A DNA stretch of 19,093 nt from Ignavibacteriales bacterium UBA6490. GTDB lineage: Bacteria; Bacteroidota; Ignavibacteria; Ignavibacteriales; Ignavibacteriaceae. Within the stretch, counting starts at the first letter, position 1. Each line of letters opens with the position of its first letter. A program made the position numbers and the translations under genes. The stretch covers positions 9,638 through 28,730 of the forward strand of contig DJMM01000091.1 in assembly GCA_002435365.1 (NCBI GenBank), given 5' to 3'. The notes below the pieces were generated by a model, which searched no databases, was not told the origin of the DNA, and saw nothing but the letters and a program-made list of their open reading frames with translations. Positions 6,860-15,182 of this stretch are shown here, piece after piece.

Positions 6860-7834
6860 ATGGAAAAGATACTGATCGTTTTTACAGGCGGAACTTTCTC
6901 AATGGGAATTGATGAAAATACAGGCGGTGCCGTACCCAGGTATTCGGGTTCTGAACTTATGAATATGATTCCCCGGGCAAAAGAAGCCGCAGAAATTGTT
7001 GTTCATGATTTCGGGAAGTATCCCGGTCCGCATATGACCCCTGAACTTATGCTTGCACTTTCAAAAAGCATCAATCAGGAACTTGAAAAAGAAAATTATT
7101 CGGGGGTAATAGTAACTCACGGAACCGATACACTTGAAGAAACTGCGTACCTGCTTGATCTGACAATCAAGACAAGCATACCGGTGGTTGTGATCGGCTC
7201 GATGAAAAACAGCTCCGATGCTGATTGGGACGGCCCCCGCAATTTAATGGATGCGGTGAGCATCTGTCTTAATAAAAACTGCCGGGATCTGGGTGTGCTT
7301 GTTTGTCTTAACGGAGAAATAAATGCGGCCAGCGAAGTGACCAAGATATTCACCGATGAAGTTGATACGTTCAGCAGTCTTGACTTCGGGGCTCTCGGTT
7401 TTGTCCAGAACGGAAGGGTTATTTTAAACCGGCTTCCTAGAAAGCTGGAGCATATCGAAACCTCTGCAATAAACACGAATGTGGATATGCTTACGGTTTA
7501 TGCAGGTATGGATGAAAAGTTTTTCAGACTATCTGCAGATTCAGGAGCGGAAGGACTTGTAGTGGAAGCGCTCGGGGTCGGCAATGTTCCTCCGGCAGCA
7601 TTTGAGGGGATCAGGTATGTCGTTGAAAAAAAGATTCCGGTAATACTTGTTTCCAGATGCCCTGCCGGAGAAACACTTGATATTTACAGTTATCCCGGCG
7701 CCGGAAAATGGCTGCACCGTATAGGGGTTATTTTCAGCGATTATCTTAATGGACAAAAGGCAAGAATAAAGCTTATGCTTGCGCTGGGAAAAACTACCGA
7801 TTACGATGAGTTGAAAAAGCTGTTCGAAAATTAG
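6860..7834 (+). CDS. L-asparaginase (asparaginase/glutaminase family)
   Basis: The 324-residue protein hydrolyses L-asparagine to aspartate and ammonia. Both threonine motifs are intact: FTGGTFS with Thr12, and THGTDT with Thr89-Asp90; Lys162 in EVTKIFT completes the usual catalytic set. The DGPRN stretch (124-128) and ALGVGNVPP (238-246) are also family hallmarks. There is no signal peptide, which points to a cytoplasmic enzyme. The ATG at 6860 is preferred over the in-frame TTG two codons upstream; neither has a clear Shine-Dalgarno. It probably shares a transcript with the EEP-barrel gene 42 bp upstream, although no functional link is obvious. Its stop directly abuts the convergent murI stop, leaving no room for a terminator. 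Confidence 0.9.
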   Translation: MEKILIVFTGGTFSMGIDENTGGAVPRYSGSELMNMIPRAKEAAEIVVHDFGKYPGPHMTPELMLALSKSINQELEKENYSGVIVTHGTDTLEETAYLLDLTIKTSIPVVVIGSMKNSSDADWDGPRNLMDAVSICLNKNCRDLGVLVCLNGEINAASEVTKIFTDEVDTFSSLDFGALGFVQNGRVILNRLPRKLEHIETSAINTNVDMLTVYAGMDEKFFRLSADSGAEGLVVEALGVGNVPPAAFEGIRYVVEKKIPVILVSRCPAGETLDIYSYPGAGKWLHRIGVIFSDYLNGQKARIKLMLALGKTTDYDELKKLFEN

Positions 7835-8650
7835 TTATGCTGTCAGTTCTTCAAGATCGATCTTCGTGACGTGCTTTACCGGTTTGCTTAAAAACAGCTC
7901 CGCTATCTCTTTGAATTTAGCAGGTATATCCGAAACATAGAATTCCTGATTTCCCACAGCAAACCGGTTGGTGTGAAGGTTGAATCTGTCGAGTTCCTGT
8001 TTTACAAGTTCAGCGGAAGCTACACCGGAATCAATAAGCTGGACATCCTTTCCGGCGGCTTCCTGAATTACATCTGCCAAAATGGGATAATGTGTACACC
8101 CCAGAACCAGTGTATCTATACCTTCTCTGCGGAGTTCATCCAGATATTCATGAGCAATGAGCCTGGTGGCTTCATGATCAACCCATCCTTCTTCTGCCAG
8201 GGGAACAAAAAGCGGGCATGCTTTTTCATACACATGCAAATTCGGATTTGTTTTTTTTATCTCTGCTGAATATGCTTTATTATTGATTGTAGCCCTTGTT
8301 CCGATAATGCCGATCCTCCCGTTTTTTGTACTATTAATCGCAGTATTTGAACCCGGTTCAATCATGCCTATTATCGGCACATCGAAATTTTTCTTTAATT
8401 CATTTAATGCAACAGAGGAGACTGTATTGCAGGCAACCACAATAGCCTTAACATTTTTACTCATCAGGAATCTGGCATCCTGCAGCGCATACTCTATAAC
8501 AGTAGAATTGGATTTTGAACCGTATGGCACCCGTGCAGTATCTCCGAAATATACTATATTTTCCTCCGGGAGAACCGATGCCAGTCTCTTTACAACAGTT
8601 AATCCTCCTATTCCGGAATCAAATACCCCGATTGGTTTTTCCTTTTCCAT
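7835..8650 (-). CDS. murI: glutamate racemase
   Basis: MurI interconverts L- and D-glutamate and so supplies D-Glu for peptidoglycan in the cytoplasm. The 271-residue protein shows the substrate-binding start VFDSGIGG (Asp11), the first catalytic cysteine in VACNTVSS (Cys73) and the second in LGCTHYP (Cys184, with His186). PYGSKS near 42-47 is also typical. Length is normal for the family. I chose the ATG at 8650; an in-frame TTG at 8659 has AAGGTG five bases upstream and could be the real start, adding three residues. It lies 9-18 bases after the glnD-like gene, so the two are very likely cotranscribed. Confidence 0.95.
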   Translation of the reverse strand: MEKEKPIGVFDSGIGGLTVVKRLASVLPEENIVYFGDTARVPYGSKSNSTVIEYALQDARFLMSKNVKAIVVACNTVSSVALNELKKNFDVPIIGMIEPGSNTAINSTKNGRIGIIGTRATINNKAYSAEIKKTNPNLHVYEKACPLFVPLAEEGWVDHEATRLIAHEYLDELRREGIDTLVLGCTHYPILADVIQEAAGKDVQLIDSGVASAELVKQELDRFNLHTNRFAVGNQEFYVSDIPAKFKEIAELFLSKPVKHVTKIDLEELTA

Positions 8651-8668
8651 AAAATTCAATTCTGCACC

Positions 8669-11230
8669 TTATAAAATATTTGTTATAGTTTCTGTCAGCT
8701 CAGTTTCGATAAGATCATGATCGTTTGGCGAGACTTTCTTGCCGTTCCTGTCCAGTACATAGAAAGAGTCCACAATATCATCTCCTTTTGTGGCAATCTT
8801 TGCAAAATAGATTATCAGTCCGAGCTCATTCATTTTGTTGGTAACCTGGTAAAGGAACCCCAGTCTGTCAGGAGAGAAAACATCAATGATTGTAAATTTT
8901 TTATGTTTTTCGAACTTGATCTTCACCTTGCCAGTTCTTTTAAATAACTTATTTTCTATCCTTTTCCATTTTGACTTCATACCTGCAAATTCAGTATTAA
9001 GCTGTACTATTCCGCGAAGAACATCGGACAGGTATTTTTCGATGTCACCGTATGTTTCTTTATCAAGTTTTTTATGGGTTCTGAAATCCGTTACATTAAA
9101 AGTATCAATGACGATGCCGTCCCGGCGCGTAAAAATGCGTGCGTCATGAATATTGGCGTCGTTGATAGAAAGAACCCCGCAAATTTTCGAAAGCAGACCG
9201 GGGGTATCTTTTGTAATCACGGTCATATTTGTAAAATCACTTGTCTCTTTGAATATTACGGAAAGGCTAACGCCGGTTCTTATTTCTTCAACATGCCTTG
9301 CAATCTCTTCATCCGAGAAAAAATGAGCATAGGTAATATCATTAATAGAATCGATATGTTCCTTAACATGGTCTTCGGAAAGTTTCTGCGAATACTTTGC
9401 CACATTTTTTACATTATTGGCGGAAGCAATAAGAAGTTCCTCGCCGGTGATCTGTTCTTCAATCATCGACTTTGCTTTTCCGTATAGTTCCGAAAGCAGT
9501 TCGCTTTTCCATGAGGTCCATACTGCTGAGTTTACTGCTGAAAGATCCGCATAGGTTATCAGGTAAAGAAGGTTTAGTTCCTCTACCGAATTAAAATTCA
9601 GGGAAAAGCTGTTTAATGTATCGGGGTCATTCAGATTTCTTCTGAAAGCTACCTGCTCCATCAGTAAATGGTTTTTAACAAGAAAACTGACACGTTCTGT
9701 TTCTTCGTCGCCGTATCCCAGACGGCTCATTATTGAGGAGGCCATTTCTGCACCGATTATTTCATGACCCGGTATTGCGATCGGTTTTCCGATATCATGA
9801 AACAGCAGCGCTAAATAGAGTAATTCCTTGTTTTTGAAATTATTATATATTTTACCGAGTATGGAAGTATCCCGGTCAAGTTTCTCAAGATTCCTTATTG
9901 CCACAAGGGTATGTTCATCGGAGGTATAGCTGTGATAAACTCCGGCCTGGAAGAAACCTGCCATATCCCCGAATTCCGGCATAAATGTTCCGAGTACACC
10001 AAGCTCATTCATAACGCTGAGTGTAATTCCGACATTTTTTTCAAGTCGTAATATCTCTCTGAAAAACACCGAAGATTCGATTTCACTGGGATTAAATCTG
10101 ATTTTGCTTTCAACAGTCTCCACTATTTTAGATCTCAGGTATTCATCAAAATATGCTGAATATTTTCCCCGGTAATAAAAACCCCGGAGAATATCCGAAA
10201 GGCTCATTGGTGCTGAATCAGTGGAGGATATTGTTTTGCCCTTAATAATAAAGTTCTCATCAAGAACAATTGCAAGTGAATCAGGGATGGGATTTGATAT
10301 TTCAAACTGGAATCTTTTTATTACTGATTTTGAAAAACGGTTGATGATATTGGCGGCATTGAAATAATCCTTCATAAAGAAGGCCAGACTGTCTTCTCTT
10401 TTTGTGGTTTCAGAAGCCACTTCCGGCTGAAAACTGAATTCGAACCTGTCGTTCTTCTGTTCTGAAATCAGGTGCAGCAGATTTCGCACGGTCAAAAGAA
10501 GTTTATAACTGTTAATTACCCTCTGACTTTCGGCAGGAGTTGTGTAATTCTGATCCACAAGGATATTCAAAAATATCTCCGCCTGGGTGGATTCTGTCTG
10601 CCAGTTCAGCAGTGTTTTGTGCTTAATAATGTACATCCACTCGATCAACTGAAAATCACGCAGCCCGCCGGCACTGTTTTTAATATTTGGCTCCAGCACT
10701 TTTGGGGAATCGCCGTATTTTTCATAACGGTTCTGCATATCGGAAATCAGTTCATTCAGGAGCCTTTTCTGTTCAGTCTCACCAATGGAGGCAAAGAGCT
10801 GTCTGGTCCATTGATGATAGACCTCTGAAGAACCAAGCAGGAACCTTGTTTCAAAAAATTGGGTGAAAGAGTGAAGGTCTGTCTCAAGAAATCTGCCGAT
10901 ATCTGAAAAATCCCTCACAACGTGTGATGCCTCGATACCGTTATCCCATAAGGATGTCAGAAGACCCGAAATTTTTTCCCGGTGGGCATCAGGCTGATGT
11001 CCTATTATCATTAAATCGATATCGGAATACGGGGACAGCTCGTGCCTGCTGAAACTCCCTGAAGACGCAACCGCAAAATCATATTTTGTGCCCGCTGCAA
11101 TTTTGCGGATATATTCCTCAACAAGAATACTATAGCTTATACTGAATTTAAAGGAATCTTTCTGTTTCCGGTGTTCCCTGAACAGCTTATTCCTTTCAGT
11201 AATAAATTTGTTTTTTGAGGAAACGGGCAT
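8669..11230 (-). CDS. glnD: [protein-PII] uridylyltransferase-like protein
   Basis: This 853-residue protein has the full GlnD architecture. The N-terminal nucleotidyltransferase domain carries GS at 58-59 and the metal-binding pair Asp70/Asp72 (YSDIDLM). A GlnD-type helical region follows (about 150-315), then an HD hydrolase domain with His433 and His440 (HSYTSDEHT) and His478-Asp479 (LLFHDIGKP). Two C-terminal ACT domains lie at about 669-740 and 779-850, the usual glutamine sensors. GlnD adds UMP to PII proteins when nitrogen is short and removes it when glutamine is plentiful. Length is close to the family norm. No glnB, glnA or amtB is next to it. It sits 6 bp after queF and just before murI, so it is probably part of one operon. 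The ATG at 11230 has only a weak Shine-Dalgarno. Confidence 0.9.
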   Translation of the reverse strand: MPVSSKNKFITERNKLFREHRKQKDSFKFSISYSILVEEYIRKIAAGTKYDFAVASSGSFSRHELSPYSDIDLMIIGHQPDAHREKISGLLTSLWDNGIEASHVVRDFSDIGRFLETDLHSFTQFFETRFLLGSSEVYHQWTRQLFASIGETEQKRLLNELISDMQNRYEKYGDSPKVLEPNIKNSAGGLRDFQLIEWMYIIKHKTLLNWQTESTQAEIFLNILVDQNYTTPAESQRVINSYKLLLTVRNLLHLISEQKNDRFEFSFQPEVASETTKREDSLAFFMKDYFNAANIINRFSKSVIKRFQFEISNPIPDSLAIVLDENFIIKGKTISSTDSAPMSLSDILRGFYYRGKYSAYFDEYLRSKIVETVESKIRFNPSEIESSVFFREILRLEKNVGITLSVMNELGVLGTFMPEFGDMAGFFQAGVYHSYTSDEHTLVAIRNLEKLDRDTSILGKIYNNFKNKELLYLALLFHDIGKPIAIPGHEIIGAEMASSIMSRLGYGDEETERVSFLVKNHLLMEQVAFRRNLNDPDTLNSFSLNFNSVEELNLLYLITYADLSAVNSAVWTSWKSELLSELYGKAKSMIEEQITGEELLIASANNVKNVAKYSQKLSEDHVKEHIDSINDITYAHFFSDEEIARHVEEIRTGVSLSVIFKETSDFTNMTVITKDTPGLLSKICGVLSINDANIHDARIFTRRDGIVIDTFNVTDFRTHKKLDKETYGDIEKYLSDVLRGIVQLNTEFAGMKSKWKRIENKLFKRTGKVKIKFEKHKKFTIIDVFSPDRLGFLYQVTNKMNELGLIIYFAKIATKGDDIVDSFYVLDRNGKKVSPNDHDLIETELTETITNIL

Positions 11231-11236
11231 ACTTTT

Positions 11237-11596
11237 CTATTTTTCCTTCTGAAAATATTCTGCCTTCACTATCGACGAAATACCCCCCCTTACATTGAAT
11301 TCAGCAGTTATAAGCATGTATCTCGGTTTTGTTACACTTGCCAGGTCATCAAGAATTTTATTTGTAACGCTTTCGAAATAAATGCCGTCATTCCTGTAAG
11401 AGTTAAGATAAAGTTTAAGGGATTTCAGCTCCACACAGAGTTTGTCCGGAATATACTCCATTGTTATAACCGCAAAATCGGGCTGACCTGTTTTGGGGCA
11501 CAATGACGTAAACTCCGGGGCAGTATGAATTACAGTGTAATCCCTGCCGGGGTACATATTTTCAAATACTTCAAGCAGTTTTATTTTATCTTTCAT
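11237..11596 (-). CDS. queF: NADPH-dependent preQ0 reductase QueF (short type)
   Basis: QueF reduces the nitrile of 7-cyano-7-deazaguanine (preQ0) to the aminomethyl group of preQ1 in queuosine biosynthesis. The 119-residue protein is the short, single-domain type. It shows the catalytic cysteine in FTSLCPKTGQPD (Cys33, with Asp40) and the NADPH-binding QueF motif ELKSLKLY (56-63). It starts 2 bp after the queC stop, consistent with translational coupling. queD and queE are not in the window and must lie elsewhere if de novo synthesis is complete. Confidence 0.95.
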   Translation of the reverse strand: MKDKIKLLEVFENMYPGRDYTVIHTAPEFTSLCPKTGQPDFAVITMEYIPDKLCVELKSLKLYLNSYRNDGIYFESVTNKILDDLASVTKPRYMLITAEFNVRGGISSIVKAEYFQKEK

Positions 11597-11598
11597 TT

Positions 11599-12288
11599 TT
11601 ATTTATACTCCGGTCTTATTTTATATTTTATGGGATCTTCAATCCCTGCTTGCTTGAAACCTCTTAATCTTAATGCACAGCTGTCACAGATTCCGCAGGC
11701 TTCCTCCTGTTCCTGGTAACAGGACCATGTAAGATGAAGAGGCGCACCAAGTTCAATTCCTTTTTCAACAATCTGCTTTTTGGAATAATGGATAATCGGA
11801 GCTTTAATTTTTATTACAGTTTCCGGTTTTGTTCCAAGATCAGCCATTTTTTCAAATGCAGAAAAAAATTCGGGTCTGCAGTCAGGATACCCGCTTGAAT
11901 CTTCATAAACGGCACCGATAAAAACAGCTTCAGCACCCAGAACTTCTGCCCAGCTTACACATGCCGAAAGTATGTTTGCGTTTCTGAAAGGGACGTAGGA
12001 ATCCGGTATTGATTTATTTTCCAGATCCGCCTTTCTGACCCCCATACTTTTGTCTGTAAGCGAAGAGCCTCCCATTACAGAAAAATGGGAATAGTCAATA
12101 ACCAGCCTTTTGCTTATTCCGAAGAAATCGGCAATGTCATTAAAGGCTTTTAACTCGCGCTCTTCAGTTTTCTGGCCATAATTTACATGAAGAAACGCAG
12201 TGTCGTAATCTATTAATGAATAAGCGGCTGCCACACAGCTGTCCATTCCGCCGCTTACCGCCGCAACAGCAGTTTTTTTGTTTTTCAT
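11599..12288 (-). CDS. queC: 7-cyano-7-deazaguanine synthase QueC
   Basis: QueC converts 7-carboxy-7-deazaguanine and ammonia to preQ0 at the expense of ATP. The 229-residue protein carries the PP-loop VSGGMDS (11-17) and the C-terminal zinc site made of Cys190, Cys198, Cys201 and Cys204 (SCYQ, then CGICDSC). The HVNYGQ segment (34-39) and the VPFRNA segment (99-104) are family hallmarks. Length is normal. It directly precedes queF, the next pathway enzyme, and follows the MFS gene after 59 bp on the same strand. Confidence 0.96.
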   Translation of the reverse strand: MKNKKTAVAAVSGGMDSCVAAAYSLIDYDTAFLHVNYGQKTEERELKAFNDIADFFGISKRLVIDYSHFSVMGGSSLTDKSMGVRKADLENKSIPDSYVPFRNANILSACVSWAEVLGAEAVFIGAVYEDSSGYPDCRPEFFSAFEKMADLGTKPETVIKIKAPIIHYSKKQIVEKGIELGAPLHLTWSCYQEQEEACGICDSCALRLRGFKQAGIEDPIKYKIRPEYK

Positions 12289-12347
12289 TCTTCAAAAATT
12301 ATTAATAATAAAGATACTAAAATGACTATTCACATTGAAGGGAGGGT

Positions 12348-13523
12348 TTATTCCTTCATAAATAAAAGGACTGCCCCGATAATCAGTGCAGTAAATGAGG
12401 ATATAAAAAAAGGAAGCGACGGACCTGCAAGATCCCACAGTAATCCGGTCATCAGAGAACCTGCAAAAGCCGCAAAACTTACAAGCATTGTCAACAGGCC
12501 TATGGCCGAACCTCTTTTTTCATCCGGAACGATATCGGAAATCCATGCCTTTGATATTCCTTCCGTTCCTGCGGCATAAATTCCATAAATGCCGAATAGC
12601 AGAAATATTATAATTATTCCCGATGCCAGTGCAAATCCCGCATATACAAATGAAAATATCAGCAATCCCGTTCCCATTATCCTGTGCTTTCCAAAACGGT
12701 CGGCTAATTTTCCCGCCGGAAAAGAAAAAGCTGCATAAACAATATTGTAAAATATATATGCTGCGATTCCGGTTACCGGGGAACCTGCTTCATTTACAGA
12801 CCTGAGAATCAGGAATACATCACTGCTGTTTACAAGGGAGAAAAGTGTAAGCAGAGTCAGAAGCATTTTATACTTACGGGGGGCACCGTTCCAGAATTCC
12901 CTCAAGTTTAATTTCGGGCCGGGCGTTTTGTGAATCTTTTTGTCCTTTACAAAAAGCGTAAATCCCACAGCAACAAGTGAAGGTATAAAAGCCAGGATAA
13001 AGATCAGCCTGTAATTTTCGTGATAAAGTTCAAGCAGCAGCAGGCTGATTAAAGGACCGATTGCTGCGCCCAGCGTATCCATGCCTCTGTGGAATCCGAA
13101 TATTGCTCCGCTGTTGTTATCAGAGTAGCTTCCCAGCAATGCATCGCGCGGTGCCGTTCGTATTCCCTTACCTATTCTGTCTGTAATTCTCGAACCGAGC
13201 ACCACTCCAAGTGCTGGAAACAAACCCGGCAGCGGTTTCGATAAAGCTGAAACAGAATAACCAAGCGTTACGAAAAGCGATCTCTTCTTAATCTTATCCG
13301 ACAAAAAACCGAAATACCCTTTGAGGAATCCCGCGGTAATTTCAGCAAGACCTTCCATCAGTCCCACCACTGCCATGGAAGATCCGATTACTGCTGTTAA
13401 AAAAATTGGCGTGATAGGATACAGCATCTCGCTGGCGATGTCAGTAAAAAGACTTACTGCACCGAGCAGTTTAACCTGCGAAGGCAGTTTTTTACCGGAT
13501 GTTTTGTTTTCCGATTGTTCCAT
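12348..13523 (-). CDS. major facilitator superfamily transporter
   Basis: The 391-residue protein has about 12 hydrophobic segments split by a central cytoplasmic loop (about 192-217). Two motif-A loops are present, GFLSDKIKKR (72-81) and GKLADRFGKH (271-280). The first half also has DIASEMLYPI (28-37) and RIGKGIRTAPRDA (116-128), which mark a widespread MFS subgroup often annotated as drug or solute exporters. The substrate cannot be told from the sequence. The start at 13523 is chosen because the open frame upstream would run across the tpiA promoter and start and codes for an unlikely N-terminus. It may be the first gene of the minus-strand run to queC, queF, glnD and murI. A role in moving queuosine precursors is possible only by position, with no sequence support. 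Confidence 0.85.
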   Translation of the reverse strand: MEQSENKTSGKKLPSQVKLLGAVSLFTDIASEMLYPITPIFLTAVIGSSMAVVGLMEGLAEITAGFLKGYFGFLSDKIKKRSLFVTLGYSVSALSKPLPGLFPALGVVLGSRITDRIGKGIRTAPRDALLGSYSDNNSGAIFGFHRGMDTLGAAIGPLISLLLLELYHENYRLIFILAFIPSLVAVGFTLFVKDKKIHKTPGPKLNLREFWNGAPRKYKMLLTLLTLFSLVNSSDVFLILRSVNEAGSPVTGIAAYIFYNIVYAAFSFPAGKLADRFGKHRIMGTGLLIFSFVYAGFALASGIIIIFLLFGIYGIYAAGTEGISKAWISDIVPDEKRGSAIGLLTMLVSFAAFAGSLMTGLLWDLAGPSLPFFISSFTALIIGAVLLFMKE

Positions 13524-13557
13524 GTGTGGATTACTGCAGCCTACTTTAGTAACTTTG
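13524..13557 (+). promoter_or_regulatory. probable tpiA promoter
   Basis: TAACTTTG (13550-13557) matches the TAnnTTTG -7 consensus of Bacteroidota. TGTG (13524-13527) lies 22 bases upstream and is one mismatch from TTTG. The predicted start of transcription would leave a leader of about 20 bases before the tpiA ATG. The same 61-bp gap must also drive the divergent MFS gene. Confidence 0.45.
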
Positions 13558-13584
13558 AAAGTCAAAAATTTATTAAGGATAAAA

Positions 13585-14340
13585 ATGAGAAAAAAAGTAA
13601 TTGCCGGCAATTGGAAAATGTACAATGACCTTGATGCTACTGCTGAACTGCTGAATGGCTTAAAAAAAGGTATCGGAAACTCGGAAGCGGGCTGCACCGT
13701 TATTGTGTGTCCCCCTTATACATCGCTATCACTTGCTTCTTCTTTATTAAAGGGAAGTATAATTAAGCTCGGAGCACAGAATATGTATTTTGAGGAGCAG
13801 GGAGCTTTTACCGGTGAAATTTCCGCCGCTATGCTGAAAAGTGCAGGATGCGAGTATGTGATAATCGGACACTCGGAGCGGAGAACCATATTCAGGGAAA
13901 CGAACGGAATGATAAATCTTAAAATCAAAAAAGCACTTGGCTCCGGGCTAAAACCGGTTTTTTGTATCGGCGAAACTCTGGAGGAAAGAGAAAAGGGGAT
14001 TACGAATGAAGTTCTGAAGACACAGCTTGAAGAAGGACTTGCCGGTTTAGGTGAGGATGATGTTAATAAAATTATAATTGCATACGAACCGGTGTGGGCT
14101 ATTGGTACAGGCAGAACAGCAACACCGGAACAGGCGCAGGAAGCGCATAAATTTATAAGAAATGTTATCGGTGAGAAATTCTCACCTGCTGTTGCCGGCA
14201 ATATAATAATACAGTACGGCGGAAGCGTAAAGCCCGATAATGCGGCTGAATTGTTAAAGCAGGAAGATATTGACGGTGCGCTGGTAGGCGGTGCCTGCCT
14301 TAAAGCAGATTCCTTCCTGTCAATAATAAGATCAGCCTGA
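13585..14340 (+). CDS. tpiA: triosephosphate isomerase
   Basis: TpiA interconverts dihydroxyacetone phosphate and glyceraldehyde 3-phosphate in glycolysis and gluconeogenesis. The 251-residue protein has all active-site residues: Asn9 and Lys11 (AGNWKM), His96 (IIGHSERR), Glu168 (AYEPVWAIG), the flexible loop AIGTGRTAT (172-180) and the phosphate-binding YGGSV (211-215) and VGGACL (234-239). Length is exactly typical. The frame is open far upstream, but the ATG at 13585 gives the canonical N-terminus, and the upstream part would overlap the divergent transporter on the other strand. No other glycolytic gene is adjacent. A strong terminator follows. Confidence 0.98.
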   Translation: MRKKVIAGNWKMYNDLDATAELLNGLKKGIGNSEAGCTVIVCPPYTSLSLASSLLKGSIIKLGAQNMYFEEQGAFTGEISAAMLKSAGCEYVIIGHSERRTIFRETNGMINLKIKKALGSGLKPVFCIGETLEEREKGITNEVLKTQLEEGLAGLGEDDVNKIIIAYEPVWAIGTGRTATPEQAQEAHKFIRNVIGEKFSPAVAGNIIIQYGGSVKPDNAAELLKQEDIDGALVGGACLKADSFLSIIRSA

Positions 14341-14361
14341 CCATCCCGGTAATCATGTTTG

Positions 14362-14396
14362 AAAAGCGGTGTCCTTCTGCAGGATACCGCTTTTTT
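14362..14396 (+). terminator. intrinsic terminator of tpiA
   Basis: A 14-bp stem (14362-14375 with 14381-14394, one G-U pair) closes a 5-base loop and ends in a run of six Ts, 21 bases after the tpiA stop. The A-rich 5' arm could also let it work in reverse. Confidence 0.9.
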
Positions 14397-14572
14397 AAAA
14401 ACCAGGAATCAATTTTTATTTTCTGAAAAAATGCATCGGCTGCCGGATATGTCCGGAAATAAGCCGTAAGGGCAGAAAAAGGACCACATCTTACATCAAT
14501 CTGGTCGTGATTCTTATTATTGTACAACAAAAAAATTTTACCGGCAAAAAAAAATTAATTTAATTTTAAAAA

Positions 14573-14580
14573 TAATTTTG
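14573..14580 (+). promoter_or_regulatory. possible ogt promoter -7 box
   Basis: TAATTTTG fits TAnnTTTG and would put transcription start about 45 bases before the ogt ATG. No TTG-type -33 element is present in the A-rich DNA upstream, and such A+T-rich DNA produces this motif by chance. Confidence 0.3.
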
Positions 14581-14631
14581 TCTGTAAAATTTTTTTTATA
14601 AATTGAAACGAAAAGAATAAGCTTTATTTAA

Positions 14632-15180
14632 ATGAACCCGGTTGAGAATTTATACTACGCATCTGCAAGAATTTCCGATATTCATTTCAAAGTTTTCTCA
14701 TCCGGGAAGGGTATCCGCAGAATTTATTTAAATAATAAGGAGCAGGAATATAAGACTGCTAATCTTACCCGGCTTCATCCCGACGATCCTTATATGTACG
14801 GCGTATTCAGGCAGCTGCATGAGTATTTAAACCTTGAAAGAAAAGTATTTGAAATACCGCTTGATATAATCGGTACTGATTTTCAGATGCAGGTATGGAA
14901 TGAAGTAAAAAAGATAAGGTATGGGGAGACTATTTCTTATAAAACTCTGGCGACAAGGATAATGAATCCGGGTTCGGTGAGAGCTGTAGGCGGAGCCAAC
15001 TCCTTAAATCCTGTTCCGATTGTAATCCCCTGTCACAGGGTTATCGGCATAAATGGCTCGCTTACCGGTTATTCCGGAGGATTGGAGATCAAGGAACATC
15101 TGCTCCAGCTTGAAGGAACAATAAGTCTTGAACTTTTCAGCATCCTCCGTGCAAACCATATTATAATAGAAGATTATTAA
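14632..15180 (+). CDS. ogt: methylated-DNA--protein-cysteine methyltransferase
   Basis: This 182-residue suicide enzyme takes alkyl groups from O6-alkylguanine (and O4-alkylthymine) onto its own cysteine, directly repairing DNA. The acceptor motif is IPCHRVIG with Cys134; Arg117 in SVRAVGGANSLNP is the expected base-flipping arginine finger, and YSGGLEIKEHLLQLEG (147-162) is the usual C-terminal signature. The N-terminal 80 residues form the typical variable domain. About 20 residues beyond the signature form an extra C-terminal tail (163-182). No Ada-type zinc or AraC domain is present, so it is a stand-alone Ogt-type enzyme. There is no clear Shine-Dalgarno before the ATG. It converges on the radical SAM gene with 2 bp between stops. 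Confidence 0.95.
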   Translation: MNPVENLYYASARISDIHFKVFSSGKGIRRIYLNNKEQEYKTANLTRLHPDDPYMYGVFRQLHEYLNLERKVFEIPLDIIGTDFQMQVWNEVKKIRYGETISYKTLATRIMNPGSVRAVGGANSLNPVPIVIPCHRVIGINGSLTGYSGGLEIKEHLLQLEGTISLELFSILRANHIIIEDY

Positions 15181-15182
15181 AT

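Larger units (their letters stand above)
14341..14631. other. intergenic region tpiA-ogt
   Basis: Besides the tpiA terminator this 291-bp gap is increasingly A+T-rich, with several A and T runs between 14530 and 14600, and holds a TAnnTTTG box before ogt. No gene was recognised. Confidence 0.5.

Noticed and set aside
8283..9487. Plus-strand frames of 76-145 codons opposite murI and glnD
   Set aside because: They are antisense shadows of strongly supported genes with full catalytic motifs.
13321..13584. N-terminal extension of the tpiA frame by 88 codons
   Set aside because: The canonical triosephosphate isomerase start (RKKVIAGNWKM) is at 13585; the extension is antisense to the MFS gene and covers the promoter.
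13524..13697. N-terminal extension of the MFS frame by 58 codons
   Set aside because: It crosses the divergent promoter and the tpiA start and has no family-like sequence; Met at 13523 begins a normal MFS N-terminus.
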